A DNA stretch of 64,000 bases, taken from Methylococcales bacterium. GTDB taxonomy: Bacteria > Pseudomonadota > Gammaproteobacteria > Methylococcales > Methylomonadaceae. The position numbers and the translations under genes are program-made. The notes below the pieces were generated by a model. It worked only from the letters and a program-made list of their open reading frames with translations. It had not been told where the DNA came from and ran no database searches. Positions 36,328 to 47,400 of this stretch are shown piece by piece (position 1 is the stretch's first letter; every line of letters starts with the position of its first letter). Location of the stretch: NCBI GenBank assembly GCA_030753675.1, contig JASMBU010000001.1, positions 148,356 to 212,355 on the forward strand. The letters are read 5' to 3'.

Positions 36328-37668
36328 ATGTTTGAAAAAATCGTTATTGCTAATCGGGGCGAAATTGCGCTGCGAATTTTACGGGCCTGTCGTGAGCTGG
36401 GTGTTAAGGTCGTCGCCGTTCATTCTGAAGCAGACAGAAATTTAAAGCATGTTCGTTTGGCGGATGAATCTGTTTGTATTGGCCCTGCGCCTTCGAGTGA
36501 AAGCTACTTGAATATTCCTGCGTTGATCAGTGCAGCCGAGGTAACTGATGCGGAAGCTATTCACCCGGGTTATGGCTTTTTATCAGAGAATGCGGCGTTT
36601 TCAGATAAAGTAAAAGAGAGTGGTTTTGTTTTTATTGGACCTGATGGCGATACCATTCGTCAGATGGGTGACAAGATTGAGGCAAAGCGTGCAATGCAAG
36701 CGGCTAATATACCTTGTGTTCCCGGAAATGGTGATCCTTTAACGGCGCACGCCGAAACGAATTTAAAAATGGCTCGGGAAATTGGATACCCGGTTATTAT
36801 TAAGGCGGCAGGTGGTGGTGGTGGTCGTGGTATGCGTACGGTTCATACGGAAGCCTCGTTGTTAAATGCTATTTTATTGACTAAAACTGAAGCGGGTTCG
36901 GTATTTGGTAATGATACGGTCTATATGGAGAAATTTCTTGAAGACCCGCGCCATATTGAGTTCCAGATTTTGGCCGATATGCACGGCAATGCCATTCACC
37001 TCGGTGAGCGCGATTGCTCAATGCAGCGGCGGCATCAGAAAGTAGTCGAGGAAGCGCCGGCTCCGGGTATTACAGAAGAGCAGCGTAAAATGATGGGAGA
37101 GCGTTGTGCCAATGCTTGTGTTGAGATTGGTTATCATGGTGCGGGGACTTTTGAGTTTCTGTACGAGAAGGGCGAGTTCTTCTTTATTGAAATGAATACT
37201 CGTATTCAGGTTGAGCATCCGGTTACTGAAATGATCACTGGTGTGGATCTTGTTAAAGAACAGTTACGTATTGCAGCCGGTGAACCCTTGTCAATCACCC
37301 AGGATCAAGTTCGGTTAATGGGGCATGCTATTGAGTGTCGCCTTAATGCGGAAGACCCTAAAACATTTATGCCTTGCCCCGGGACTATTGATGCACTTCA
37401 TTTTCCAGGCGGTCCGGGTATTCGTTGTGAGACTCATTTGTATAATGGTTATACCGTTCCACCGCATTATGACTCTATGATTGGTAAGTTGATTGCGCAT
37501 GGGGATGACCGGAACAGTGCCATTGCTAGAATGCAGACAGCTTTGGAAGAAATGATAGTGGGTGGAATCAAAACCAATATCCCTTTGCAGCGTGAGATAA
37601 TGGCAGATAATGCTTTTGCTGTCGGTTCTCAAAACATTCATTATTTGGAAAAAAAGCTAGGAATGTAG
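36328..37668 (+). CDS. accC: Biotin carboxylase subunit of acetyl-CoA carboxylase
   Basis: This 446-residue ATP-grasp enzyme carboxylates biotin on AccB. Motifs: [32 protein letters not shown]-binding [29 protein letters not shown], and [16 protein letters not shown]. It is 44 bases after accB and precedes prmA by 76 bases, as in many gammaproteobacteria. Confidence 0.97.
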   Translation: MFEKIVIANRGEIALRILRACRELGVKVVAVHSEADRNLKHVRLADESVCIGPAPSSESYLNIPALISAAEVTDAEAIHPGYGFLSENAAFSDKVKESGFVFIGPDGDTIRQMGDKIEAKRAMQAANIPCVPGNGDPLTAHAETNLKMAREIGYPVIIKAAGGGGGRGMRTVHTEASLLNAILLTKTEAGSVFGNDTVYMEKFLEDPRHIEFQILADMHGNAIHLGERDCSMQRRHQKVVEEAPAPGITEEQRKMMGERCANACVEIGYHGAGTFEFLYEKGEFFFIEMNTRIQVEHPVTEMITGVDLVKEQLRIAAGEPLSITQDQVRLMGHAIECRLNAEDPKTFMPCPGTIDALHFPGGPGIRCETHLYNGYTVPPHYDSMIGKLIAHGDDRNSAIARMQTALEEMIVGGIKTNIPLQREIMADNAFAVGSQNIHYLEKKLGM

Positions 37669-37744
37669 CATCGTTTACCACCGTTGTGGTGGCGGCTGGA
37701 ATAGTTTTCTTAGGCGCGATTTACTCTATTGCTAGGGCGTATTT

Positions 37745-38623
37745 ATGAGTTGGAAGCAGTTATCTGTTATAACAGATAAACAGTATGCCTCGGCATTGTC
37801 GGATTTTTTTAGTCAGTTTGGTGCGCTTTCGGTGACTTATTTAGACGCACTTGATGAGCCTATTTTTGAGCCTGAATTGGGACAAACAAAGATTTGGGAG
37901 CAAACCCGTGTTGTTGCTTTGTTCGAGATGCCTGTTTATGCAGAAGTTTTAGAACCTTTGATGTGTCAACAGCTTCCTGATTCTGCTTTAAAAGATTGGC
38001 GTCTTGATATCTTACAAGACCAAGTTTGGGAGCGGACATGGATGGCGCATTTTAAACCGATGTTATTTGGCGATAAGTTGTGGGTTTGCCCCAGTGGTTC
38101 TGAGCAAGAGTCGTCTGAAACCGTTTGTATGACCTTGGATCCAGGACTTGCTTTTGGGACGGGCACGCATGCCACAACAGCCTTATGTTTGGAATGGTTA
38201 GCTTGCTTTGATTTGAGTGGAAAGACACTTCTTGATTATGGCTGTGGTTCGGGTATTTTAGCGATTGCGGGGGTGCTGTTGGGTGCTCGTCATGTTTCTG
38301 CAGTAGATATTGATACGCAAGCGATTACTGCAACGAAAAATAATGCGGGAAAAAATAATATTGGTTCGAATATAGCTTGTTATTTGCCCGCTGATTGTCC
38401 TGCGCTTCAGGTTGATGTTGTGGTTGCTAATATTTTAGCTAATCCCTTGATTGAGATGGTTCAGCCAATTTTAACATTCTTAAATTCTGGCGGGCATTTA
38501 GTGCTTTCAGGGATTCTGAGTGAGCAGGCAGGTTGTGTTATGGAAGCTTACAGCCCCTTTTGTCAATTACAGGAGCCTGTTTATGAGGGTGATTGGTGTC
38601 GAATTGTAGGAATAAAGATTTAG
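37745..38623 (+). CDS. prmA: Ribosomal protein L11 methyltransferase
   Basis: This 292-residue SAM methyltransferase has an N-terminal L11-recognition domain and the catalytic motifs FGTGTHATTALCLEWL, LLDYGCGSGILAIAG, DIDTQAITATKNNA and VVANILANPLIE. It trimethylates ribosomal protein L11. Its last bases overlap the convergent TlpA-like gene by 4, so no terminator separates them. Confidence 0.96.
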   Translation: MSWKQLSVITDKQYASALSDFFSQFGALSVTYLDALDEPIFEPELGQTKIWEQTRVVALFEMPVYAEVLEPLMCQQLPDSALKDWRLDILQDQVWERTWMAHFKPMLFGDKLWVCPSGSEQESSETVCMTLDPGLAFGTGTHATTALCLEWLACFDLSGKTLLDYGCGSGILAIAGVLLGARHVSAVDIDTQAITATKNNAGKNNIGSNIACYLPADCPALQVDVVVANILANPLIEMVQPILTFLNSGGHLVLSGILSEQAGCVMEAYSPFCQLQEPVYEGDWCRIVGIKI

Positions 38624-39123
38624 TTTGTATGAATTAATTCTTGTAATTCCAGCAAGGAAATCTCGCCAGCATGGGTTTTTTGAATGACCCCATCTTCATC
38701 GATAAAAACAGTAAATGGCACGGCATTGGCGCGATTACCCATTTTGGTGGAAAGTGTAATGCCATCATCGCCGGCAATCAGCACGGGAAAGTTAATAGGG
38801 TAATCTTTTAGAAAAGACTGAACAGATTGCTTGTCTTCGATGGCGATACTAATAACCTGTACATTATTAGTGGTTGAATTATTTTGTAGCGCTATCAAGG
38901 CGGGGATTTCTTTTCGACACGGTGGACACCAGGTTGCCCAGAAATTAATGACGCGTTTTTTCCCGGCCCAGTCAGCGAGGGAATGGGGCGTATCGGATAA
39001 ATCAGATAATGTTATTTTATCGAATGGATGTGCTGTGTGGGTTTCTGCAGACGGATATTGATGGCTGAATAAACCCAGTAAAAGAGCGATGATGGCAGCG
39101 CCAATGGTAGCATGGGGTGACAT
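38620..39123 (-). CDS. TlpA/ResA-type periplasmic thioredoxin
   Basis: This 167-residue protein has an N-terminal signal-anchor (residues ~5-22) and a thioredoxin fold with WCPPC at about residues 69-73, preceded by VINFWAT, and the cis-proline in AVPFTVFID. Such membrane-tethered proteins reduce periplasmic disulfides, for example in apocytochrome c. It starts one base before the end of dsbD (TAATG) and so is coupled to its likely electron donor. Confidence 0.9.
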   Translation of the reverse strand: MSPHATIGAAIIALLLGLFSHQYPSAETHTAHPFDKITLSDLSDTPHSLADWAGKKRVINFWATWCPPCRKEIPALIALQNNSTTNNVQVISIAIEDKQSVQSFLKDYPINFPVLIAGDDGITLSTKMGNRANAVPFTVFIDEDGVIQKTHAGEISLLELQELIHTN

Positions 39124-40907
39124 TAATGCGCTTGTTTAAGATGGTTTAAGAAATCATCAGCGGTTTTGTAACCGACCAAACGTAAATGTTCTTGTTCATT
39201 TTTATCAGCATCAAAAAATAAGATGGCAGGCGGTCCGATGAGGTTGAAATGTTTTAATAAAGCATTGTCATCTGTTGTCATTTTGGTTACATCTGCTTGT
39301 AACAACATAAACTGAGAAAGTTCTTTTTGTACGGCGTTATTCGAGAAGGTATAGGCTTCCATTTCTTTACATGAAATACACCAGTCAGCATAGAAATCTA
39401 ACATGACCCGTTGTTGCTGTTGTTGTGCCTGAGATAGTTTTAGATTCAGATCGTCTAGGGAAGTGATGCGCTCAAATTTTAAAGCATGCTTGGGCGCTTT
39501 TGTCGTTTGACTAAAATGATTTAAGGGTTGTAAAGGATTAGTGCCACCTGTTGCAAAACCGATAATCAAGATAATGCCGTAAACAATCATGATTAAACCA
39601 ATGCCCTTCCACAGTTTATTCCAGCCACTGCTTGACTGGGGTAGTGGGTCTATGGCATGCATGTAAATCGCAGGAATAATGAGTAGTGAAGCCCAAAGGC
39701 CCATCATGATAGGGGCAGGAAGAATCCGGTCTAGCATCCAAGCGGCAACGGCGAGCATAACAACACCGAAAATGGCTTTTGTGGTATTTAACCATGCACC
39801 AGCCTTAGGTAACAAAGAGCCTGCTGATGCGCCAATGGCGAGTAGTGGCATGCCCATACCAAGGCCCATTAAGAAGAGTGCTGACCCGCCAAGTAGAACG
39901 TCACCGGTTTGACCGATATAAATTAAAGCGCCGGCCAGTGGTGCAGCAACACAGGGTCCGACAACCAATGCAGATAATGCGCCCATAATGGCAGCACTTA
40001 TAACACCCTGATGTTTTTGTTGGTTGCTGGCATTATTCAGGCGGTTTTGTAATGACTGCGGTAACTCAAGGTTATAAAAGCCAAACATGGATAACGACAG
40101 GAGAATGAAAAGTCCACTAAACGAAGCGATAATCCAGGGTTGTTGTAATTCAGCCTGCAGATTACTGCCAAATAGCGCGGCTAAAATACCAAATGCTGTA
40201 TACGCAACTGCTCCGGCTAAGACATAACTTAATGATAAGATAAAGCCTCGCCAAGCAGTGACTGGACCTTTTTGGCCTACAATGATGCCTGAAAGAATTG
40301 GGATCATTGGAAAAATACAAGGGGTAAAGGCTAACAAGAGTCCAAAGCCAAAAAAACTGGCTAATACTAATACATAGCTTTTCTCACTTAAGTTCTGAGC
40401 AATTTGATCTTGTTCAGAATAGTTGTTTGGTTCTGGTGCAACCGGTTTTTTGATCGTATTTGATTGAATGGGTCTGGGTTCTATAACAATGGTTTTACTC
40501 ATGGGTGGATAGCAAACACCCACCTCGGCACAACCTTGAAAGTCTGCTTTTAATTCAAAAGGGACAGGCGGGTCTATTGATTGTTTAATCGGGATGGAAA
40601 AACTGAGTGCATGATGAAATATTTCGACATCACCAAAGGCCTCATCTGACTTTGGTGTGCCATGTGGAATGCTGTAAGGGCTCAGTTTAACGCTGTCGGA
40701 ATTAGGGATTGAAAGAGAAATTTTCTCTCGGTAGAGGTAGTAACCGTCAGCAATTTGCCAATGTACTTCGACGGTTTTGTGATCTAATGCTTGCGCGTAA
40801 AACTTGAATGCTTGTTCAGGAGGAAGCAGGTCGTTATTGCTGATAGCGTAGGTTTGTTGGCTACCAAAAGCGAGAAGAATTAACCCAAAAAATTTTATGA
40901 GAGACAT
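39123..40907 (-). CDS. dsbD: Thiol:disulfide interchange protein
   Basis: This 594-residue protein has a signal peptide, an N-terminal periplasmic alpha domain with the redox cysteines in GCAEVGVCYPP, eight membrane helices with conserved cysteines in FTPCIFPM and GPCVAAP, and a C-terminal thioredoxin domain with WCISCKEME. It moves electrons from cytosolic thioredoxin to periplasmic partners such as the neighbouring TlpA-like protein. It overlaps the end of cutA by 13 bases, the frequent cutA-dsbD pair. Confidence 0.96.
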   Translation of the reverse strand: MSLIKFFGLILLAFGSQQTYAISNNDLLPPEQAFKFYAQALDHKTVEVHWQIADGYYLYREKISLSIPNSDSVKLSPYSIPHGTPKSDEAFGDVEIFHHALSFSIPIKQSIDPPVPFELKADFQGCAEVGVCYPPMSKTIVIEPRPIQSNTIKKPVAPEPNNYSEQDQIAQNLSEKSYVLVLASFFGFGLLLAFTPCIFPMIPILSGIIVGQKGPVTAWRGFILSLSYVLAGAVAYTAFGILAALFGSNLQAELQQPWIIASFSGLFILLSLSMFGFYNLELPQSLQNRLNNASNQQKHQGVISAAIMGALSALVVGPCVAAPLAGALIYIGQTGDVLLGGSALFLMGLGMGMPLLAIGASAGSLLPKAGAWLNTTKAIFGVVMLAVAAWMLDRILPAPIMMGLWASLLIIPAIYMHAIDPLPQSSSGWNKLWKGIGLIMIVYGIILIIGFATGGTNPLQPLNHFSQTTKAPKHALKFERITSLDDLNLKLSQAQQQQQRVMLDFYADWCISCKEMEAYTFSNNAVQKELSQFMLLQADVTKMTTDDNALLKHFNLIGPPAILFFDADKNEQEHLRLVGYKTADDFLNHLKQAH

Positions 40908-41215
40908 GAGCGGATCCAGTTAAGATAATCAGTTTGGCCGTGTTGAAGTGGTGTGGCAATTATTTCGGGTACATCGTAGGGGTGGTTAGTTAAAATGAGG
41001 TTTTCAATTTTAAGGTAATGCGCTTGGTCTGTTTTGAGTAATAATAACTGCTCTTGGTCAGTAATAACTTTACCCTGCCAGCGGTAAATAGATGTGATGT
41101 TGGATACAATATTCGCGCAAGCGGCCAGTTCGCTTTCAATGATAGTAGTCGCTAGCTTTTCTGCAGTATCTTTATTGGGGCAAGTGCAATAAATAAGAAT
41201 AAAATCAGAGGTCAT
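40895..41215 (-). CDS. cutA: CutA divalent-ion tolerance protein
   Basis: This protein of about 106 residues has the CutA trimer motifs ILIYCTCPNKDTAEKLA, LAACANIV, SIYRWQGK and NHPYDVPEIIATP. CutA resembles PII in fold and is linked to copper and other metal tolerance. ATG 41215 fits the family's usual short N-terminus; an ATG at 41236 adds seven residues and has no better ribosome site. Confidence 0.93.
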   Translation of the reverse strand: MTSDFILIYCTCPNKDTAEKLATTIIESELAACANIVSNITSIYRWQGKVITDQEQLLLLKTDQAHYLKIENLILTNHPYDVPEIIATPLQHGQTDYLNWIRSCLS

Positions 41216-41318
41216 GGTTGGTTTACATAAAAACATTTAACTAGTTATTATAAGGTGTTAGTGTGTATGACATTCAAGAGTTTTTTAGTATTAACGCAAT
41301 AAAGGCGAGATAAGAGTC

Positions 41319-41774
41319 ATGAATCCTTTTCGAATTATGTTTTTAATATTTTTAATAGTTCCCTTTCTGGAGATTTATTTTTTATTAAAGATGGGGGGGC
41401 TTATTGGTGTGTTTCCTACCGTTTTGTTGGTCGTTTTTACCGCTGTTTTGGGGGCATGGATGTTGCGTCAGCAGGGTTTTGAAACATGGCAGCGTTTTCA
41501 ACAAGGCATGGCGAAAGGAAAAGTACCGGCAATGGAAATGTTGGAAGGTCCTGTTTTACTTGTTGGGGGAGCACTTTTATTAACGCCGGGTTTTTTTACC
41601 GATATCATCGGTTTTATTTGTTTAATACCGTATACCCGAAAAAAATTAGTGACTTATTTGATTGAGCGGCAATTAGTGGTTATGGCCGGTGGTGGCCCAT
41701 TTCAGCGCCAAGGACAGACTCAATCGAAAGATGAAAATATCATTGAGGGAGAATATAAGAAAGGCGATGAGTAG
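41319..41774 (+). CDS. fxsA: FxsA family membrane protein
   Basis: This 151-residue protein has three or four membrane helices and the FxsA signatures PFLEIYFLLKMGGLIG, FTAVLGAWMLRQQGF and LLLTPGFFTDIIGFI. E. coli FxsA relieves exclusion of phage T7 by F plasmid and otherwise has no known role. It sits just before a bidirectional hairpin. Confidence 0.92.
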   Translation: MNPFRIMFLIFLIVPFLEIYFLLKMGGLIGVFPTVLLVVFTAVLGAWMLRQQGFETWQRFQQGMAKGKVPAMEMLEGPVLLVGGALLLTPGFFTDIIGFICLIPYTRKKLVTYLIERQLVVMAGGGPFQRQGQTQSKDENIIEGEYKKGDE

Positions 41775-41777
41775 AGG

Positions 41778-41845
41778 AAGATCATCAATCAGGGCAGTAT
41801 TGTAAAACAGTAACGTTATACACTAATGCCCCGATGATCTTTTTT
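41778..41845. terminator. Long bidirectional hairpin terminator
   Basis: AAGATCATC (41778-41786) and GATGATCTT (41833-41841) pair perfectly, with an inner GGGC/GCCC pair, and TTTTTT follows on the plus strand. The 46-base loop is long, but the position between convergent fxsA and DUF2892 supports a terminator. Confidence 0.7.
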
Positions 41846-41856
41846 GAGGCGTTGCT

Positions 41857-42078
41857 TTATGTCTCTGATTCCGTAGAATTCTTGCCTAAAGCGGAATAAG
41901 CAGGGCACCAGCCGTTATAACCGGTAGCCATTAAGACTAGTGCTAACAGTAATAAAAAAACACTTGCATTTATGATGGCGACAAGAAAGGCGATGGCACC
42001 ACCAATAAGACGTATCTTTTTCTCTTTATCGCCAATATTCATTTCTGGTTTTATCAACTGCTTATAGTCAAAATTCAT
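41857..42078 (-). CDS. DUF2892 (YgaP membrane-domain-like) protein
   Basis: This 73-residue protein starts MNFDYKQLIKPEMNIG and has two membrane helices joined by a short turn and the family ending GWCPAYSALGKN. The segment matches the membrane part of YgaP-type proteins, usually beside rhodanese domains. No rhodanese is attached here. Function unknown. Confidence 0.85.
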   Translation of the reverse strand: MNFDYKQLIKPEMNIGDKEKKIRLIGGAIAFLVAIINASVFLLLLALVLMATGYNGWCPAYSALGKNSTESET

Positions 42079-42199
42079 AATAATATTACCTCGCTGGTAT
42101 CGTGTTTTGTCTAGGGTTAACCTTTCATATTGTTAGAATACGCTCAATTGTCATAAAAACATACTGCCACGTAGACTTTGATAGGAAAAAAAACGCTTA

Positions 42200-44368
42200 A
42201 TGGATGTTACGCATATAATTGAATCGTTAAATGACGCACAGCGTCAGGCGGTTACAGCACCTTCACAGGCTGTCTTGGTATTAGCTGGTGCAGGGAGTGG
42301 TAAAACGCGCGTTTTAGTGCACCGTATTGCTTGGATGATTAAAACACAGGATCTTTCACCCCAAAGTGTTTTAGCCGTGACTTTTACCAACAAGGCAGCG
42401 ACTGAGATGCGTAACCGCATTGAGAAATTATTAGATTACTCGGCGCAAGGGATGTGGGTTGGGACTTTTCATGGGTTAGCGCATCGTTTACTTAGACGTC
42501 ATGCGCATGAGGCAGGTCTCCCAGAAACTTTTCAGGTTATTGATTCCGATGATCAATTACGGATGATAAAACGATTGTTGAAAGCATTGGTTTTGGATGA
42601 GGCGCGTTGGCCACCACGGCAGGTACAAGGCTATATCAATACGCAAAAAGAAGAGGGGCGACGAGCACGGCATATAGCGGAGAGTGGCGATTTGTATCAG
42701 CGACAGATGTTGACGCTTTATCGTGAATATGAACAAACTTGTCTGCGCTCTGGGCTAGTTGATTTTGCGGAACTATTACTCCGAGTTCATGAGTTGTTAC
42801 GTGATAATGAACAATTGTTGCAGTTTTATAAGCAGCGGTTTTTGCATGTGCATGTCGATGAATTCCAAGATACCAATACGATTCAATATGCCTGGTTACG
42901 CTTGTTAACTGAAGGCCAGAATAATTTATTTGTTGTGGGCGATGATGATCAATCTATTTATGGTTGGCGCGGGGCAAAGATAGAAAATATTTATAGTTTT
43001 CAAACGGATTATTCGAACCATTTGGTGGTGCGTTTGGAGCAAAACTATCGATCAACTGCAAATATTCTCAATGCGGCTAATGCTTTGATTGATCATAACC
43101 AAGGACGAATGGGTAAAGAGTTATGGACGGATGACGGAGAAGGGGATCCGATTTCATTGTATGCCGCATTTAATGAACAAGATGAAGCTTATTTTGTTGT
43201 AGAACGGATTAAGAAGTGGGTGGAATTAGGTGGGTTACGGTCTGAAACAGCTATTTTATATCGGTCGAATGTCCAATCGCGCTTATTTGAAGAACGGTTA
43301 ATGTCGGGAGGGATCCCTTATCGAGTTTATGGGGGCTTACGGTTTTTTGAGCGTGCAGAAATTAAGAATGCTTTGGCTTATTTACATCTCATCGCCAATG
43401 CTAAAAATGATTCTGCATTTGAGCGTGTTATTAATATTCCTAATCGAGGTATTGGTCCTAAAACAATTGAAGACCTTCGCCGTGTTGCGCGTGATGAGCA
43501 GATTTCGTTGTGGCAGGCGGCGAGAAAATTAGTAACCTCCGGTGCCGTAACGGCCAGAACGGAAAGGGTTCTAAATAGTTTTATTGATGTCATTAATAAC
43601 TTAGTTGAGCGGGCAGAAGGCTTGGCGTTATATGAAAAGGTGCAGCAGGTCGTAGAGCATACCGGCTTGATTGATTTTCATAAAAAAGAAAAAGGAGAAA
43701 AAGGCGAGGCCCGGGTTGAGAACTTACAAGAACTAGTGAATGCGGCACGTCAATTTGATTATGAAGAAGATAATGCCGAAGGCCTTAACGAGTTGGATTT
43801 ATTTTTGGCCCATGCTGCTTTAGAATCCGGTGAAGCGCAGAGTGATCAATACGATGATTGTGTTCAATTAATGACGTTACATTCGGCTAAGGGGTTGGAG
43901 TTTAAATTAGTTTTTATTGTCGGTGTTGAGGAGGGTTTATTTCCTTCGCCACGTGCTATTGAGGACCCGGGGCGTTTAGAGGAAGAGCGTAGGCTTTGTT
44001 ATGTAGGGATCACACGCGCCATGCAGGTTTTATATTTGAGTTATGCTGAATCTAGACGAATTTATGGGCGTGATACCTATCCAAGGTGTTCTCGTTTTAT
44101 TAAAGAAATACCGAGTGAGCAAATTCAGGAAATTAGAATGGGTGCGACAATTAGTCGGCCGGTTTCAGTCAGTACTTCCAGGATTTCGACTCATTTGCAC
44201 AAGACTGTTTTTCAGTTGGGGCAGCGTGTGAATCATGTGAAGTTTGGAGAAGGTGTTGTCTTGCAAGTCGAAGGCGAAGGTGCACAGGAGCGTGTACAAG
44301 TTAATTTTACCGACGTCGGAATGAAATGGTTAATGTTAGCCTATGCAAAATTAAATGAAATTTCTTAG
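42200..44368 (+). CDS. uvrD: DNA helicase II
   Basis: This 722-residue superfamily 1A helicase shows Walker A AGAGSGKT (residues ~30-37), FTNKAATEMRNRI, VDEFQDTN (Walker B), DDDQSIYGWRGA, QNYRST, and LMTLHSAKGLEFKLVFIVG with GITRAMQVLYLSYA. The C-terminal GQRVNHVKFGEGVV tail is the UvrD Tudor-like domain and separates it from Rep. It unwinds DNA in excision and mismatch repair. It is on its own, divergent from DUF2892. Confidence 0.95.
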   Translation: MDVTHIIESLNDAQRQAVTAPSQAVLVLAGAGSGKTRVLVHRIAWMIKTQDLSPQSVLAVTFTNKAATEMRNRIEKLLDYSAQGMWVGTFHGLAHRLLRRHAHEAGLPETFQVIDSDDQLRMIKRLLKALVLDEARWPPRQVQGYINTQKEEGRRARHIAESGDLYQRQMLTLYREYEQTCLRSGLVDFAELLLRVHELLRDNEQLLQFYKQRFLHVHVDEFQDTNTIQYAWLRLLTEGQNNLFVVGDDDQSIYGWRGAKIENIYSFQTDYSNHLVVRLEQNYRSTANILNAANALIDHNQGRMGKELWTDDGEGDPISLYAAFNEQDEAYFVVERIKKWVELGGLRSETAILYRSNVQSRLFEERLMSGGIPYRVYGGLRFFERAEIKNALAYLHLIANAKNDSAFERVINIPNRGIGPKTIEDLRRVARDEQISLWQAARKLVTSGAVTARTERVLNSFIDVINNLVERAEGLALYEKVQQVVEHTGLIDFHKKEKGEKGEARVENLQELVNAARQFDYEEDNAEGLNELDLFLAHAALESGEAQSDQYDDCVQLMTLHSAKGLEFKLVFIVGVEEGLFPSPRAIEDPGRLEEERRLCYVGITRAMQVLYLSYAESRRIYGRDTYPRCSRFIKEIPSEQIQEIRMGATISRPVSVSTSRISTHLHKTVFQLGQRVNHVKFGEGVVLQVEGEGAQERVQVNFTDVGMKWLMLAYAKLNEIS

Positions 44369-44411
44369 ATAAGCTTTTTTGGGTAATGATTCGAGCGGCA
44401 GTTGGTTGGTA

Positions 44412-47400
44412 TTAGGTTGATACAGAACGGTGGTGTAATAATCGATACAGTGCAGGTAAAACAAGGAGTGTTAGTAATGTTGATGACACAATACCACCAA
44501 TGACGACAGTCGCTAAAGGACGTTGAACTTCAGAGCCAATGCCGGTGTTAAGCGCCATCGGAATAAAACCTAAAGAGGCAACTAATGCGGTTGTTAAGAC
44601 GGGGCGTAGGCGGGTTAAAGCGCCTTCAATAATAGCTGATTCCAGACTTAATCCTTTTTTTCGTAAGTCGCTGATAAAGGTAACCATGACTAAACCATTG
44701 AGGATAACAATCCCAGAGAGTGCAATAAATCCAACCGCAGCAGATATTGAAAAAGGAATGTCACGGAAAATAAGGGCTAAAATGCCACCTGTTAGCGCCA
44801 AGGGTACGCCTGAAAAAATAATGAGCGCATCTTTAATGGAATTGAGAGCTAATAATAACAATCCAAGTATGAGTAGAAGGGTAATCGGAACCACGATTGA
44901 GAGACGTTGCGATGCAGACTTGAGTTTCTGAAAAGTACCGCCGAATTCAACCCAGTAGCCAGCGGGTATTTGAACAGATTGTTTAATGGATTCTTTTATG
45001 TCAGCTACAAAGTGACTGAGATCCCGGTTGCGAACATTAGCAGTAATAACGACACGGCGTTTGCCGTTCTCACGGTAAATTTGATTGTATCCGGTAACCC
45101 GTGTCACATCGGCCAGTTCACCTAAAGGGATGTAGTCACCCTGAATTCGGTGGATAGGAAATTTTTTTAACTTATCGATATCTGTTCGCAGGTGTTCTGG
45201 GAGCCGTACGACGATAGGGGTGCGTCTATCGCCTTCATAGAATTGGCCGGCAATGCGTCCGCTAAGGGCAATAGAAAGTTGTTTCTGTATGTTTTTAATA
45301 CTGATTCCGAATTGTGACAATCGGTCTCGTTTAGGTTGTATGGTTAGGACAGGTAGTCCTGTGGTTTGTTCAACGGCAACATCGACGGCGCCATCGATAG
45401 GACTGATGGCTTTTTCAATGTTATCGCCTAAAGTAATCAGTTGGTCAAAGTCATCACCAAAAACTTTGACAGCGACTTCAGTCCTGACACCAGCAAGTAA
45501 TTCATTGAAGCGCATTTGAATCGGTTGTAAAAATTCATAGCGATTCCCCGGCAAGGGCTCAACAAGGGTTGCAAGTTCATTAATGAGTTGTGTTTTTGAT
45601 TTATAAGGGTCAGGCCATAATTCTCTGGGTTTTAAGATAATGAAATTATCAGCCACACTGACCGGAACCGCGTCGGTTGCTATTTCAGCAGTTCCTATTT
45701 TTGCAAAAACACGTTCGACTTCCGGGAGGTCTTTTATTTTTTCTTCGAGTGGCTGTTGGAGTTGGATAGCTTGTTCGAGAGAGGTTCCAGGAATTCGCAG
45801 CGCATGCATTGCAATATCGCCTTCATCAAGATTAGGAATAAATTCACTTCCGAGATTAGTCGCGGCATAACTGCAAATTGTTATCAATGTAGCGGCGACA
45901 AACACAACATTCCAGCGTTTTTTAATCGCCATATTTAATAGTGGGTGATAAAAATAATGTACCTTTTTCATCAGTACATTTTCTTTTTCAACCAAGGGTT
46001 TTGTAAATAAGAATGCGATGCAGGCTGGAACGAATGTAATCGATAATAACATGGCGCAAGTTAAGGCAATAACAACGGTTATTGCCATCGGATGAAACAT
46101 TTTTCCTTCTACGCCAGAGAGGGTGAAGATAGGAATATAAACAATGGTGATAATGAACACACCAAATAAAGCGGGGCGAATGACTTCTTGGGTCGCATTA
46201 AAAACGAGGGTTAATCGTTCTTCAAGTGTTAGTAAGGTATTATTTTGGCTTAGTTTTCGTAGGCAGTTCTCGACGATAATAATTGTGCCATCGACAATTA
46301 AGCCAAAATCTAAAGCACCTAAACTCATCAAGTTAGCGCTGACTTGTGTTTGTACCATCCCGGTGACCGTCATCAACATGACGATGGGGATAATCATGGC
46401 CGTTAATAAGGCGGCTCGGGCATTTCCTAGGAATAGGAATAGGATGATGATGACCAGTAGTGCGCCTTCAATTAAATTGGTTTGTAGTGTTTTTAGGGTT
46501 TTGTTGACCAGAGTCGTCCGGTCATACACGGCGGTTAGTGTGATTCCGGGGGGGAGAGAGGGTTTGATGCTTTCAAGTTTCTCAGCAACAGCATTAGCAA
46601 CAATACGGCTATTTTCACCAATGAGCATAAAGACGGTGCTCATGACAACTTCTCGGCCATTTTGAGTAGCGGCACCGGTCCGGAGTTCTTGACCTTCGCT
46701 GATATGGGCGACCTGTTTGAGTTGTACGGGGTGCCCGTTAGTTTCAGTAATTAAAATCTCGCCGAGCATCTGCAGGCTATTAATTTGGCCGGGTACACGT
46801 AACAATAATTGCGAGCCATTGTGTTCGATAAAACCTACACCCTGGTTGTTGTTATTGGCAGCAATTGCAGTCAGAAGATCGGTCTGGGTCAATCCGTAAG
46901 CTAACAAATTGTCGGGCTCAATGGACACTAATATTTCACGTTTAAAACCACCGATAGGGTTGATTTCAACGACACCGGGAACACGGAGTAGTTGCGGACG
47001 GATAATCCAGTCATGAACTGAGCGAAGGTCAGTGAGTGAAATAAGAGAGCCATCAGCATGGGTCGCGTTTGGCTCGGCATCAACGGTAAACATGAAAATT
47101 TCGCCCAGTCCCGTAGCAAGAGGGCCTAATAAGGGTTCAAGTGCAGCAGGAATTGTGCTCTTTGCAGCAAGGAGTCGTTCGTTAACCAGTTGGCGGGCAA
47201 AATAGATGTCTGTGTCATCGGTAAAAATGATCGTGATTTGTGATAAGCCATAACGGGATAATGAGCGGGTATGGCTAAGATTAGGCAAGCCGGCCATAGC
47301 AGTTTCAAGAGGGTAACTGACACGTTGCTCGACTTCGAGTGGCGTGTATCCAGGGGCTTCGGTATTAATAACCACTTGAACATTAGTAATGTCTGGGACC

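Noticed and set aside
44539..46665. Several long plus-strand frames antisense to czcA, up to 173 codons
   Set aside because: They lie opposite a clear RND pump gene, have low-complexity composition and no family motif. They follow from the codon use of the real gene.
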